Under the pieces are notes generated by a model. That model was not told the DNA's origin, did not search any database, and was given only the letters and a program-made list of their open reading frames with translations. Of a DNA stretch of 64,000 nt, positions 7,731-17,738 are shown piece by piece. Origin of the DNA: CG2-30-46-19 sp034414555 (lineage in GTDB: Bacteria > Chloroflexota > Dehalococcoidia > GIF9 > AB-539-J10); NCBI GenBank assembly GCA_034414555.1, contig DAOUMA010000016.1, positions 124,001 through 188,000 on the forward strand, given 5' to 3'. How positions within the stretch are numbered: position 1 is the stretch's first letter; each line of letters starts with the position of its first letter. A program made the translations under genes and the position numbers.

Positions 7731-8597
7731 TTATTCCAGTTCCTGTAACGCTCTTTTAGCTTCCTCCAATGTAGGTGCCTTGCCGTGAAATTCAACATTA
7801 TTCTCCATGAAGCTAACTCCCTTACCCTTAATGGTATGTGCAATAATAATGGTTGGTCTACCTTTGGTTGTTTTAGCTTCCTCGAAGGCGGTCAAGATTT
7901 GGTCAAAGTTATGGCCATCTATTTCAATGGTGTGCCAACCAAAAGCTTGCCATTTTTCGTTTACCGGCTCGATATTCATGATATCCCGGGTCCAGCCACT
8001 AAGTTGCAGTTGATTGCGGTCAACGGTGGCAGTTAAATTATCCAATTTGAAGTGGGCGGCTGATAGAGCTGCCTCCCAAGTTTGGCCTTCTTCACATTCA
8101 CCATCGCTAAGGAGAACGTAGGTTTGATAATCAAGGTGATCGAGCTTAGCAGCTAATGCAATACCGATGCCGAAGGATAAACCTTGACCTAAAGAGCCTG
8201 CTGACATTTCTACCCCGGGGGTAAGATTTCTATCAGTATGTCCTTGAAGGCGGCTATCTAGTTTTCTCAACGTGGTCAATTCTTCCACGGGGAAATAGCC
8301 ACTTTCAGCCAGGACAGCATATAAGGCTGGAGCAGCATGCCCTTTGCTTAATATAAATCTGTCACGGTCTTTCCATCTGGGGTTATGCGGGTCGTGGTGC
8401 ATAATTTTGAAATAAAGTGCGGTGATGATATCTACAGCTGATAAAGAGCCTCCAGGATGTCCACTGCCTGCTGTAGCGATCATAGTGATTATATGGCATC
8501 GTAGCTTTTTTGCCATCTCCATAAGCTCCGGCACAGTAAGGTCGAAGACATTAGTACCTGTAGTATCTTGAGAGGCTACTCTAATGTGATTTGGCAT
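7731..8597 (-). CDS. Transketolase, N-terminal subunit
   Basis: A 288-residue ThDP-diphosphate-binding half of transketolase. Motifs: GHPGGSLSAVDIITALYF, DRFILSKGHAAPALYAVLAE, GSLGQGLSFGIGIALAAK, and the Mg/ThDP motif SDGECEEGQTWEAAL..N. It begins the two-gene operon with the C-terminal subunit. The ATG at 8597 has no clear Shine-Dalgarno sequence. The 164 bases upstream are divergent to thpR. Confidence 0.92.
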   Translation of the reverse strand: MPNHIRVASQDTTGTNVFDLTVPELMEMAKKLRCHIITMIATAGSGHPGGSLSAVDIITALYFKIMHHDPHNPRWKDRDRFILSKGHAAPALYAVLAESGYFPVEELTTLRKLDSRLQGHTDRNLTPGVEMSAGSLGQGLSFGIGIALAAKLDHLDYQTYVLLSDGECEEGQTWEAALSAAHFKLDNLTATVDRNQLQLSGWTRDIMNIEPVNEKWQAFGWHTIEIDGHNFDQILTAFEEAKTTKGRPTIIIAHTIKGKGVSFMENNVEFHGKAPTLEEAKRALQELE

Positions 8598-8761
8598 TTG
8601 CTTAATAGCAATAAATATTGTTAATTTAGTTATTGTAAATAAAGATGACTTATAATGTCTATATGGTAAATGAAATATTTTCCAAAACTCTATGGGTGAC
8701 CATAAAATTGAGATTAAAGTTTAGCGGTGCTCGAATTACTCTATACTAATGGGAGAGAAGA

Positions 8762-9358
8762 TTGACATTTGAACGTGAAAGGATTCGGTCTTTTATTGCC
8801 ATCGAATTGCCCCGTGAAATTAAGTATGAGTTAGCGCAATTGGGCAGTAACCTTATGGATGCTAGGCATCCATTCGTTAAATGGGTGGACTTTGAGAATG
8901 TTCACTTGACCTTAAAATTCTTAGGTAACGTCCCTGGTAATCAGATGACCGAGATAACTGAAGCTATGAAAGAAGCTGTTTATGGAGTTTCTCCGTTTAG
9001 ATTGGAGATTTCAGGTTTAGGAGCCTTTCCAAAGATGGCGCAGCCACGTGTTATCTGGGTTGGTATCAGCGGGGAAACAGGCAAGCTTTTAGATTTACAG
9101 CAAAGGGTGGATTCGAAACTTGTTTCCTTGGGCTTTGCTAGAGAAAATCAATCATTTGTACCACACTTGACGCTAGCACGTGTTAGGGATAATGCCTCAT
9201 TAGGCGATAGAAAAGACCTCGGGCGGTTATTGACCTCTACCAGATTTGAAAGCAGGTGCCATATTACTGTAAATTCCATTAACTTAATGAAGAGTCAGCT
9301 AAGACCTGAGGGCCCTGTTTATTCTCGGTTATTTACAGTGAGTTTACCAGGTGGCTGA
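8762..9358 (+). CDS. thpR: RNA 2',3'-cyclic phosphodiesterase (2H family)
   Basis: A 198-residue 2H phosphoesterase (LigT/ThpR). The two catalytic HxTx motifs are visible as HLTL at residues 48-51 and HLTL at 135-138, with the opening RSFIAIELP typical of the family. It hydrolyses 2',3'-cyclic phosphates in RNA; the family was first named for in vitro tRNA ligation. The start is TTG at 8762 with GGGAGAGA a few bases upstream; no in-frame ATG precedes the conserved N-terminus. Confidence 0.92.
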   Translation: MTFERERIRSFIAIELPREIKYELAQLGSNLMDARHPFVKWVDFENVHLTLKFLGNVPGNQMTEITEAMKEAVYGVSPFRLEISGLGAFPKMAQPRVIWVGISGETGKLLDLQQRVDSKLVSLGFARENQSFVPHLTLARVRDNASLGDRKDLGRLLTSTRFESRCHITVNSINLMKSQLRPEGPVYSRLFTVSLPGG

Positions 9359-9411
9359 GTTTACTTGCTATGGCAACTTGCTTATACTAGTATTGTGTAA
9401 GGGGATTGAAG

Positions 9412-10215
9412 ATGCCTTATCAATTGAAAGAAGGTGAGTCTTTACAAAGGCAGCGATTAAGTAGGGAAGCGACAAATTTGGCTGTCCAAGGACGCTGGGA
9501 AGAAGCTGCGAAGTTAAACAGGGAGATAATCGAAAGATTTCCTAATGATATTAAGGCTTATAATCGTCTTGGCAGAGCTTTGACAGAATTGGGGGAAATT
9601 GCCCAAGCAAGAGAAGCTTATCTCATGGCGCTGGAACTCGCACCAGATAATGCAATTGCCAAGAAGAATATTGCTCGTTTGGATAGCTTATCAGAATCTA
9701 AGGTAGGTTTTGATAATAAAGTAGCTAGAATTATCCCGGAGCTTTTTATTGCTGAATCAACTAAGTCTGGAATAGTAACCCTTCATAATTTAGCCCCGAG
9801 CGAGGTATTAGCTAGGGTAAACCAAGGTGACCAAGTACAGTTAAGTCTGGAAGAACAGCGGTTGGTCGTTACAAGTGAAGATGGGATGTATCTCGGCGAG
9901 GTAGAGCCTAAACATAGCTCGCGCCTCATGAAGCTTATAAAAGGCGGCAATAAGTATGTAGCTGCCATTTTTGGTGTGGAAGCAACCAAGGCTCAGGTGA
10001 TAATTAAGGAGATATATCAACGTCCTGATCAGAGTGGTATTCCTTCCTTCCCAGGTAAAATCGCTGATTCTTCCCATCCTTACGCTGGAGGGAAATTGCT
10101 CAGGTGGGGTATCGTTGACAAGGAGGAAGAAGCCGAGCATTTTGAGGAGGAGGTCGACGACTCCTCTGAAGAAATGTTACCAGATGGTTTTTCAGTAGTT
10201 GAGGATATCGAATGA
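9412..10215 (+). CDS. TPR-repeat protein of unknown function
   Basis: A 267-residue cytoplasmic protein. Residues about 15-85 form two tetratricopeptide repeats (AVQGRWEEAAKLNREIIERFPNDIKAYNRLG..., GEIAQAREAYLMALELAPDN). The middle resembles a small beta-rich domain, and the C-terminus is strongly acidic (EEEVDDSSEEMLPDG). A TTG two codons earlier is in frame, but the ATG at 9412 has AAGGGG at a good distance. It lies 11 bases before gyrA and probably shares its transcript. The partner bound by the TPRs is unknown. Confidence 0.75.
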   Translation: MPYQLKEGESLQRQRLSREATNLAVQGRWEEAAKLNREIIERFPNDIKAYNRLGRALTELGEIAQAREAYLMALELAPDNAIAKKNIARLDSLSESKVGFDNKVARIIPELFIAESTKSGIVTLHNLAPSEVLARVNQGDQVQLSLEEQRLVVTSEDGMYLGEVEPKHSSRLMKLIKGGNKYVAAIFGVEATKAQVIIKEIYQRPDQSGIPSFPGKIADSSHPYAGGKLLRWGIVDKEEEAEHFEEEVDDSSEEMLPDGFSVVEDIE

Positions 10216-10226
10216 GGTGAGACGCA

Positions 10227-12653
10227 ATGGCAGTAGGAATAGTAAAGCCTGTTAATATCGAAGAGGAAATGAAAAGTTCCTACCTTGACTATGCTATGAG
10301 TGTTATTGTCTCCCGGGCATTGCCTGATGCACGAGATGGCTTGAAGCCGGTACAACGACGTATTCTCTACGCTATGAATGAGCTAGGGTTACGTCATAAT
10401 AGTCAACACAAGAAAAGTGCTCGAATTGTCGGGGAGGTTATGGGGAAATACCACCCTCATGGTGATGCTCCTGTTTACGAAGCTATGGTGCGGATGGCAC
10501 AGGATTTTTCCCTGAGATACGTTTTAATCGATGGACAGGGTAATTTTGGCAGTATCGATAATGACCCACCAGCAGCAATGCGATATACGGAAGCTAGGCT
10601 CGCTGAGATTTCACAAGAGATGCTAGCTGATATTGACAAAGATACTGTTGACTTCGTTCCTAACTTTGATGCTTCCCTTAAGGAACCCTCTGTCTTGCCA
10701 GCAAGATTACCTAATCTGCTGGTTAATGGTTCCTCCGGTATAGCTGTAGGTATAGCAACTAATATACCGCCACATAATCTTGCTGAAGTATGTGATGCTA
10801 TCACTTATTTAATTGACAGTCCTGATGCTACTGTGGAGGAACTTCTGGATTTTGTTACGGGGCCTGACTTTCCTACTGGCGGGGTTATTTTAGGCACTGA
10901 AGGAATAAAGAATGCTTATGCCACTGGGCAAGGGAAGGTTGTGGTTCGGGCTAAAGTTAATGAGGTAGCCACCAAGGGGGGTAGAAGGCAGATAATCATC
11001 ACTGAACTCCCTTATCAGGTAAATAAATCAGCTTTGGTAGGGAGGATAGCCGAGCTAGTTAAACAAAGAAAGATTGATGGTATCAGCGAAATACGTGATG
11101 AATCAGATAGAGAAGGAATGCGAGTTGTTATTGAAGTTAGAAAAGAGGCACCTGTCCAGCAAATAATTAACAACCTTTACCTGAACACTGCAATGCAAAC
11201 TGCCTTTTTCATTAATGTGGTAGCTTTAGTTGATGGGCAACCTAAGCTTATTAATCTCAAGGAAGCTCTGATTTGTTACATTGATTTCCGTCAAGAGATT
11301 ATCACCAGACGCTCTCAGTTTGAGCTTCAGAAGGCTAAAGAGAGAGCACATATACTTGAGGGACTTAAAATTGCCTTGGATAACCTAGAGCAGGTGATCA
11401 ACATAATTCGAAAATGCGAAACGGTTGAGTCCGCTCGTAGCGAATTAGCATCGTTTTTTAGCCTGTCCCAGATTCAAGCGCAAGCTATTCTTGACATGCC
11501 ACTTCGACGATTGGCTCACTTAGAGCGAGAGAAAATTGATGACGAATATAGAGATGTAATAAGCAACATTTCCTATTTAGAGGATTTATTGGCTAATCCC
11601 AAGAAGGTATTATACCTTATTCAGCAAGAGATTGCTGAATTGAAATCCAGGTATGGTGATCAGCGGCGGACCATGATTAGTGAGGAGGAGGCAGTTGAAT
11701 TTCGTAAGGAAGAGCTTATTCCTCATCAAAAAGTGATGGTTATCTTGACTAATCAAGGATTTATTAAGAGAGTTCCGGTTGGCATGTATCGGTTGCAACA
11801 TCGTGGTGGGAAAGGGGTCATGGGAATGGCGACTCGCGAAGCTGATTCTATAAAACACATCTTAATAGCTGATACCCATGATAACTTGCTTTTCTTTACT
11901 GCTTCTGGAAAAGTTTATTCGATCAAGTGCTACGAAATTCCTGAAGGTTTGTCTCGAGGTACTAAGGGAACCGCGCTAGTCAATTTATTGCTTATTGATC
12001 TAAAGGATAAAGTAACCGCGATGGTAGCTTCAGCAGATTTTCCGTCAGACAAGTTCTTGTTGATGGCTACCAAGGCTGGTATGATCAAAAAAACTTCCCT
12101 AGATAAATTTGCCAGGGTTAGGAAGAAAGGTATTGTGGGTATGAGACTTAATAAGGGAGATGAGCTAATATCAGCTGGAGTAGCTACTAATTCAGATGAG
12201 GTTATTATAGTGAACGAAGGTGGGCGGGCTATTAAGTGTAGGGTTAATGATTTGAGAGCTGCATCCAGAATTAGCGGTGGTGTTCGTGGTATCCGCCTGG
12301 ATGGCGACTGTGCTGTGGGTATGGGAGTCGTGTTTCCCGGGGCATGTTTGCTTACTGTAACACAGCGTGGTTTTGGCAAGTTGACCAAAGTGCCAAATTA
12401 TTTAATACACAAGCGAGGTGGTAAGGGAATCCGAGCACATAGAGTGAGTGAGAAGACAGGTAAATTAGCGGGGTGTAGGCTAGTTTCAACAGATGGTTAC
12501 TTAGTAATGTTGTCAAGCAAAGGTAACGTAGTGCGTATACCTATGGTGCAAATTTCAATTCAAAGCAGGAATACCAGAGGAGTGCGTTTGATGACACTGG
12601 GTGAGGATGATAGTGTAGTCTCTCTGGCTACTCTGGACCGTATGGCAAATTGA
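10227..12653 (+). CDS. gyrA: DNA gyrase subunit A
   Basis: The 808-residue breakage-reunion subunit of gyrase, which introduces negative supercoils with GyrB. The catalytic tyrosine is Y120 in AAMRYTEARL; the winged-helix recognition region is KYHPHGDAPVYEAMVRM. The C-terminal half contains the repeated beta-pinwheel blades and a GyrA-box-like QHRGGKGVMGM near residue 530, which favours gyrase over topoisomerase IV. The positions equivalent to E. coli S83 and D87 are Ala81 and Glu85. gyrB is not in the window. Start ATG at 10227 with GAGGTGAGA upstream. Confidence 0.95.
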   Translation: MAVGIVKPVNIEEEMKSSYLDYAMSVIVSRALPDARDGLKPVQRRILYAMNELGLRHNSQHKKSARIVGEVMGKYHPHGDAPVYEAMVRMAQDFSLRYVLIDGQGNFGSIDNDPPAAMRYTEARLAEISQEMLADIDKDTVDFVPNFDASLKEPSVLPARLPNLLVNGSSGIAVGIATNIPPHNLAEVCDAITYLIDSPDATVEELLDFVTGPDFPTGGVILGTEGIKNAYATGQGKVVVRAKVNEVATKGGRRQIIITELPYQVNKSALVGRIAELVKQRKIDGISEIRDESDREGMRVVIEVRKEAPVQQIINNLYLNTAMQTAFFINVVALVDGQPKLINLKEALICYIDFRQEIITRRSQFELQKAKERAHILEGLKIALDNLEQVINIIRKCETVESARSELASFFSLSQIQAQAILDMPLRRLAHLEREKIDDEYRDVISNISYLEDLLANPKKVLYLIQQEIAELKSRYGDQRRTMISEEEAVEFRKEELIPHQKVMVILTNQGFIKRVPVGMYRLQHRGGKGVMGMATREADSIKHILIADTHDNLLFFTASGKVYSIKCYEIPEGLSRGTKGTALVNLLLIDLKDKVTAMVASADFPSDKFLLMATKAGMIKKTSLDKFARVRKKGIVGMRLNKGDELISAGVATNSDEVIIVNEGGRAIKCRVNDLRAASRISGGVRGIRLDGDCAVGMGVVFPGACLLTVTQRGFGKLTKVPNYLIHKRGGKGIRAHRVSEKTGKLAGCRLVSTDGYLVMLSSKGNVVRIPMVQISIQSRNTRGVRLMTLGEDDSVVSLATLDRMAN

Positions 12654-12710
12654 AGTACTTGGGAGTGGGGTTTAAATGATATTTCCAAGAAATGGGTTGA
12701 TTTTTCATGT

Positions 12711-12739
12711 TTGAAGTATTCTACGATTTTGAATAGATT
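12711..12739 (+). promoter_or_regulatory. Possible promoter for hsp20-lon
   Basis: TTGAAG at 12711-12716, a 17-base spacer, and TAGATT at 12734-12739, about 30 bases before the hsp20 start. The -10 element is weak (four of six matches). No CIRCE inverted repeat was seen. Confidence 0.3.
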
Positions 12740-12769
12740 CTTTTACTAATATGCACCGGAAGGTAAACA

Positions 12770-13216
12770 ATGCTGGAGTTACGGAGAGATTGGTCTGAGT
12801 TAGTCATTAATTTGCAAAAAGAGATGGAGCGGTTAATGGATGATTTTGCTACTCGTAAGCCACCGATGGTGCGCTTTTCACCTAAGACTTGGGAACCATC
12901 TGTAGATGTATATGAAACTGAGAACGAGGTGGTAATTCTTATCGAATTAGCAGGAGTTAAGGAGGATGAAATAGAGGTTGCCGTTGATAATAAAATAGTT
13001 ACTATTAGGGGGGATAGGAAGGATATTAAGCGAGGAATTAGGCGGACTTATTCTCAAATGGAGATTTTGTGGGGTCCTTTTGAGAGAAATATCCCATTGA
13101 CAACCAATGTAGATGTTAGTCAAGTCAAAGCTTATTATGAATCTGGCTTCTTAGAAATAGTTTTACCTAAATTGAATGATAACAAATATCGCCAGGTGAA
13201 TATTAAAGTTAGGTAG
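12770..13216 (+). CDS. Hsp20/alpha-crystallin small heat-shock protein
   Basis: A 148-residue small heat-shock protein. Its alpha-crystallin domain spans about residues 40-145 (SVDVYETENEVVILIELAGVKEDEIEVAVDNKIVTIRGDR) with the GFLEIVLPK beta-9 strand near the C-terminus. It holds unfolding proteins in the cytoplasm. The start has GGAAGG six bases upstream. The lon protease gene follows after 17 bases, so the pair is probably a stress-response operon joining holdase and protease. Confidence 0.92.
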   Translation: MLELRRDWSELVINLQKEMERLMDDFATRKPPMVRFSPKTWEPSVDVYETENEVVILIELAGVKEDEIEVAVDNKIVTIRGDRKDIKRGIRRTYSQMEILWGPFERNIPLTTNVDVSQVKAYYESGFLEIVLPKLNDNKYRQVNIKVR

Positions 13217-13233
13217 TTAAGGGTGAAATAGAA

Positions 13234-15624
13234 ATGGTCGTTGCCCAGAGAAAGGGAAAAACTACTAAAGAAGAATTTCAAGTTCCTGAAGAGCTATATA
13301 TTCTCCCCAGCGATGAGGTGGTACTTTATCCCTCTCTCATTATCCCGTTAGCCATAACGGATGAAAAGATGGTCAAGCTTATAGATGAAATTATTACCGG
13401 TGATAAGGTTGTTGGTTATTTTGCGCAACGTCCGAAATCGAAAGAAATTCCACCAGCTAATCTTTACTCCATAGGTACTGCTGCTTTAATTGCCAGGATG
13501 TTCAAATTGCCTGATGGCTCAATTCGTATTTTTCTTCAAGGGCTTTCCCGGGTTAGATTAAAGGAAGTTACTCAAACTGAGCCCTATATAAAAGCTAAAG
13601 TTGAAGTGATTAAGGATAAGTTGGAGAAGAGCATGGAACTGGAGGCTCTTACTCGGAATTTAACTGGACTTTTCCAGAAGGTAGTTGAGTTAGCCCCAAA
13701 TTTACCTAGCGAGTTGAATTTCGCGGTATTAAACATACCAGATCCTGGCAGCTTAGCTGACTTTGTTGCTATTAACGTTAATCTTAAACTCGAGGAAAGA
13801 CAAGATATCTTAGAAACTGTTGATGTTGTGGAGCGAATTAAGAAACTAACTACTTTTGTCAATCGTGAGTTGGATGTGCTGCAATTGGGAAACAAAATTC
13901 AATCTGAAGCAAAAGAGGAGATGACTAAAGCTCAACGCGAGTTCTATCTTCGTCAACAGTTAAAAGCGATACAGAAAGAATTGGGAGAAACCGATGAACG
14001 AACTGCAGAGATAAACGAGCTTAAGGAGAAGATTGCTAAGGCAAAGTTAGCGCCACAGGCTCAAAAAGAAGCAGAACGAGAACTTGACCGATTAGCTAAA
14101 ATGCCACCCGGGGCTGCAGAGTACACTGTATCGCGGACTTACCTTGATTGGCTAATTAATCTCCCTTGGGTGAAAACTACTGAGGATAACTTAGATATAG
14201 CCAGGGCATCTGCGATACTTAATGAAGACCATTATGACTTGGATAAGGTGAAGGAAAGGGTGCTCGATTATTTAGCAGTGCGGAAATTAAAATCGGATAT
14301 GAAAGGTCCTATTTTGTGCTTTGTTGGGCCTCCGGGAACTGGGAAAACCTCAGTGGGGCAATCTATAGCTCGTGCCCTGGGGAGAAAATTTATTCGTATG
14401 TCGTTGGGAGGTATTAGAGACGAAGCTGATATTAGAGGTCATAGGCGCACATATGTTGGGGCCTTGCCTGGCAGGATTATTCAGGGACTGAGACACGCTG
14501 AATCCAATAACCCAGTATTTATGCTTGATGAGATTGATAAATTAGGCGTTGATTTTCGAGGTGACCCTGCTGCTGCCTTGCTTGAGGTTCTCGACCCTGA
14601 GCAAAATTTTTCCTTTGCAGACCATTATCTTGATGTGCCCTTCGATTTATCCAAGGTAATGTTTATCACCACAGCTAACATCGTTGATCCTATTCCACCA
14701 GCATTGCTGGATAGGATGGAGGTTATTGAGTTACCTGGATATATTGAAAATGAAAAACTGCATATTGCCCAGAAATTTCTTATTCCCAAGCAAATTAATG
14801 AAAATGGACTAACTCCAGAGCAATTAAAAATCGCCGATGAAGCTGTGCTCAGTATTATTCGGAATTATACTAGAGAGGCTGGATTAAGGAATCTAGAGCG
14901 GGAGATTGGCACCATTTGTCGTAAAGTTGCTCGTCAGGTAGCTGAAGGTAAGGAAGCGGTGAGTGTAATTACCTCCGGTAAGCTCCATGATTACCTTGGT
15001 TCTGAGAAATTTCGCTATGAAATAGCGGAAGGTGCTGACGAGGTAGGTGTGGCTACCGGTTTGGCTTGGACACCAGCAGGTGGCGATATTATCTTTGTTG
15101 AAGCCACTTTGGTTCCGGGGAAAGGTAATCTTACTCTTACCGGTAAACTTGGTGACGTGATGCAGGAATCAGCTAAAGCAGCTCTTACTTATACGCGTTC
15201 TTTGTTAAGCCGGCAGGTTAAAGGAATGCTTGGTGAATATGTCGCTGTAATTTCCAAGGACTTTTATGAAAAGCAGGATCTTCATATTCATGTTCCTTCT
15301 GGCGCTATTCCCAAAGATGGTCCATCTGCCGGCATTACCATGGCTGTAGCTTTAGTTTCAGCGGTAACCAAGCGCCCTGTGAGTAAAGACATAGGTATGA
15401 CTGGTGAGATCACATTGAGAGGTAAAGTGCTTCCCGTCGGTGGTATCAGGGATAAAGTGTTGGCTGCTCACCGGGCAGGTCTCAAGAGAGTAATTTTGCC
15501 CGAGGAGAATAAAAAGGATCTGGAGGAAGTTCCTCAACAAGTCAAGAAAGAACTTCAGCTTATTTTTGTTGACAGTATTGATAAGGCACTTGAAGTGGCC
15601 TTGAAGGACAAAACAGCTTCCTAA
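13234..15624 (+). CDS. lon: ATP-dependent protease Lon
   Basis: A 796-residue LonA protease. An N-terminal substrate-binding domain (opening with LYILPSDEVVLYPSLIIPL) is followed by a coiled coil with QREFYLRQQLKAIQKELGE. The AAA+ module has Walker A GPPGTGKT at about 366-373 and Walker B FMLDEIDK. The C-terminal protease domain has catalytic Ser about 698 in DGPSAGITM and Lys about 741 in GGIRDKVLAAHRAG. It degrades misfolded and regulatory proteins in the cytoplasm. There is no transmembrane segment, so it is the A type. Downstream of hsp20 and probably co-expressed. Confidence 0.95.
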   Translation: MVVAQRKGKTTKEEFQVPEELYILPSDEVVLYPSLIIPLAITDEKMVKLIDEIITGDKVVGYFAQRPKSKEIPPANLYSIGTAALIARMFKLPDGSIRIFLQGLSRVRLKEVTQTEPYIKAKVEVIKDKLEKSMELEALTRNLTGLFQKVVELAPNLPSELNFAVLNIPDPGSLADFVAINVNLKLEERQDILETVDVVERIKKLTTFVNRELDVLQLGNKIQSEAKEEMTKAQREFYLRQQLKAIQKELGETDERTAEINELKEKIAKAKLAPQAQKEAERELDRLAKMPPGAAEYTVSRTYLDWLINLPWVKTTEDNLDIARASAILNEDHYDLDKVKERVLDYLAVRKLKSDMKGPILCFVGPPGTGKTSVGQSIARALGRKFIRMSLGGIRDEADIRGHRRTYVGALPGRIIQGLRHAESNNPVFMLDEIDKLGVDFRGDPAAALLEVLDPEQNFSFADHYLDVPFDLSKVMFITTANIVDPIPPALLDRMEVIELPGYIENEKLHIAQKFLIPKQINENGLTPEQLKIADEAVLSIIRNYTREAGLRNLEREIGTICRKVARQVAEGKEAVSVITSGKLHDYLGSEKFRYEIAEGADEVGVATGLAWTPAGGDIIFVEATLVPGKGNLTLTGKLGDVMQESAKAALTYTRSLLSRQVKGMLGEYVAVISKDFYEKQDLHIHVPSGAIPKDGPSAGITMAVALVSAVTKRPVSKDIGMTGEITLRGKVLPVGGIRDKVLAAHRAGLKRVILPEENKKDLEEVPQQVKKELQLIFVDSIDKALEVALKDKTAS

Positions 15625-15657
15625 GCCTCTGGTTTTGTAGATTTCTTAATTAACAGA

Positions 15658-17493
15658 TCAATCTGCTGATGAGGTGGAGTTTGCACGGGCCATCTTGTAT
15701 TTTTCACGGCAGGCAATTGACCAACGTTGTAATCCGCAAGCATTACATTTTCTGTGGCTACAATTTGGTGTTTCCTTCACTTTCCAAAGGTTGTAATATT
15801 CCCTTTCGAGGAATTCCCTACTTATTCCGCTGTCAATATGCTCCCAGGGTAACGTTTCATCAAGTGCTCGCCCCCGATTGGCGTAGAAGGAAATATCAAG
15901 TCCATGCTCTTCAAACGAGGTAATCCATTTTTGGTGATCGAAACATTCGCTCCAGGCATCAAATTTGCACCCTAGTTGCCAGGCGCGATGGATAACTTTG
16001 CTCAGACGGCGGTCACCCATAGATAAAGCTGCTTCTAATTGGCTGGCTTTAAGATTAAGCCAGGAAAATCTTATCCTTGGTTGGTTCAATCCGCGTTTTA
16101 ATATTTCATATTTAGGTAATAATTTTTCCTCTGTTTCCTGTCCTATCCATTGGCAGGGTGTATGTGGCTTAGGAACGAGAATAGACGTGCTAACATGTAG
16201 CCTGCTTTTTCGGCATAGACGACTTATTTTGGTAACAAGCTCAACAATGCTTTTTATGTCATCAAGGGTCTCGCTAGGCAATCCGAGGATAAAGTATAAT
16301 TTTATATTTACCCAATCTTTATTTAGGGCAGTTAATGTCTCTAACATAGCTTGTTCGGGAATATTTTTGTTGATTACACGGCGCAATCTTTCACTTCCTG
16401 CTTCGGGAGCAAAGGTCAGAGTTATTTTGTGTTGTGCTCTCATTAGTAATTCAGTTAACTCTGCCGTGACTGAATCTAGGCGTAAGCTTGGTAAAGATAA
16501 GGTAAGCTCTCTTGGATAATACTGATTCGCTAATTTATCAACGAGTCCCTCAATGTCAGTATATTTTGCGGTGTCTAGGGAAAGTAGAGATATTTCATTA
16601 TAGCCGCAATATTTTAGCAATTCGGCTATAGCTTTCATTACTTCTTGTTGTGGGCGTTGTCGGACAGGGCGGTAGATCATTCCAGCTTGGCAAAATCGGC
16701 AGCCTCCAGTGCAACCTCGCTGGATTTCTACAGATCCATGCCCATGTGTTACTTCAATGTAAGGAACCACTGGCTTTGTGACTGGAGGAGGTAATTTGGC
16801 TACTAATCTACGTTCGATTTTTGGCTTGACTTCAGGTAGTGTAGGGACAATGCTGTTTATAGTACTATTCTTGTTGTAGTAGACTTGGTAAAAACGAGGC
16901 ACATAAATCCCGGGCAATTTAGCAGCTTGTCGAAGCAATTCTTCTTTATCCTCTCTATGTGCTCGGAAGAGCTCTAGCAACTCGATAATTATTTCTTCAC
17001 CTTCACCGATGACAAACAAATCAATGAAATCAGCCATAGGCTCAGGATTAAGAGCACAACTACCGCCGGCTATTATCAAAGGATGGGAGTTATCCCTGTT
17101 ATAATTGAACAAGGGAATTTGAGCTAAGTTCAGGATGTTTAACACATTAGTATAAGTAAGCTCGTAGCCTAGTGAGAAGCCGATAATGTCAAATTCGCCT
17201 AGCCTATGTTTTGATTCTAAGCTAAAAAGGGGGATATGGCGTTCTCGCAGCACTACTTCCATATCTATCCATGGAGCGAAAACCCTTTCCGCCAAGACAT
17301 CTGGTTGTTCATTGAGTATCTTGTACAAGATGGCTATTGCTAAGTTGGACATGCCAATTTCATAAATTTCGGGATAGCATACGGCAATTCGAATTGGTGT
17401 CGCCTTCCAATCCTTGACTATGCTGTTCCACTCGCCTCCGGTATAGCGGGCAGGTTTTGAAACTCGTGTAAGGATGGTGTTGAATTCGTGCAC
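15658..17493 (-). CDS. B12-binding-like radical SAM protein (TIGR03960-type)
   Basis: A 611-residue protein. The N-terminal half resembles a B12-binding Rossmann domain (YPEIYEIGMSNLAIAILYKILNE, IGFSLGYELTYTNVLNILNLAQIP). A radical SAM domain follows with the 4Fe-4S motif CTGGCRFC at about residues 260-267. The C-terminal CxxC (CNACGLQ) may hold a further metal site. In many bacteria this family is fused to, or next to, a DUF2344 partner, which is absent here. The reaction is not known to me. GTG start at 17493, without a clear Shine-Dalgarno; divergent from rpsL. Confidence 0.8.
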   Translation of the reverse strand: MHEFNTILTRVSKPARYTGGEWNSIVKDWKATPIRIAVCYPEIYEIGMSNLAIAILYKILNEQPDVLAERVFAPWIDMEVVLRERHIPLFSLESKHRLGEFDIIGFSLGYELTYTNVLNILNLAQIPLFNYNRDNSHPLIIAGGSCALNPEPMADFIDLFVIGEGEEIIIELLELFRAHREDKEELLRQAAKLPGIYVPRFYQVYYNKNSTINSIVPTLPEVKPKIERRLVAKLPPPVTKPVVPYIEVTHGHGSVEIQRGCTGGCRFCQAGMIYRPVRQRPQQEVMKAIAELLKYCGYNEISLLSLDTAKYTDIEGLVDKLANQYYPRELTLSLPSLRLDSVTAELTELLMRAQHKITLTFAPEAGSERLRRVINKNIPEQAMLETLTALNKDWVNIKLYFILGLPSETLDDIKSIVELVTKISRLCRKSRLHVSTSILVPKPHTPCQWIGQETEEKLLPKYEILKRGLNQPRIRFSWLNLKASQLEAALSMGDRRLSKVIHRAWQLGCKFDAWSECFDHQKWITSFEEHGLDISFYANRGRALDETLPWEHIDSGISREFLEREYYNLWKVKETPNCSHRKCNACGLQRWSIACREKYKMARANSTSSAD

Positions 17494-17553
17494 TTTATCT
17501 CAAGCATTATAGCTTCTTGCTATGGTAAACTTCAAAGTACCTAGTTATATAAT

Positions 17554-17582
17554 TTGACATATTTACCTTGGTTTGCTAAATT
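17554..17582 (+). promoter_or_regulatory. Candidate promoter of the str ribosomal operon
   Basis: TTGACA at 17554-17559, a 17-base spacer and TAAATT at 17577-17582, in the divergent gap before rpsL. An extended -10 (TGCTATAGT, 17595-17603) and a second one (TGCTATATT, 17650-17658) lie further down, so several starts are possible. The leader would be about 150 bases long, room for autogenous control. Confidence 0.45.
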
Positions 17583-17738
17583 GTAGTTTTGTTGTGCTAT
17601 AGTTGTGGAGTAAATTAAGCAGGTAGTAAAGGCTGTCCGGTTGAATCCGTGCTATATTTAGAGTAAAAGAAGGCAATACAACAAGGCAATATAACTAGGT
17701 AGTTTTAAAATAGTTTAAGATATAAGAGGGTTATAGAA

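Noticed and set aside
12640..12770. Intrinsic terminator after gyrA
   Set aside because: Only a 5-bp CTTGG/CCAAG pairing with a long loop and a short T-run; too weak to call.
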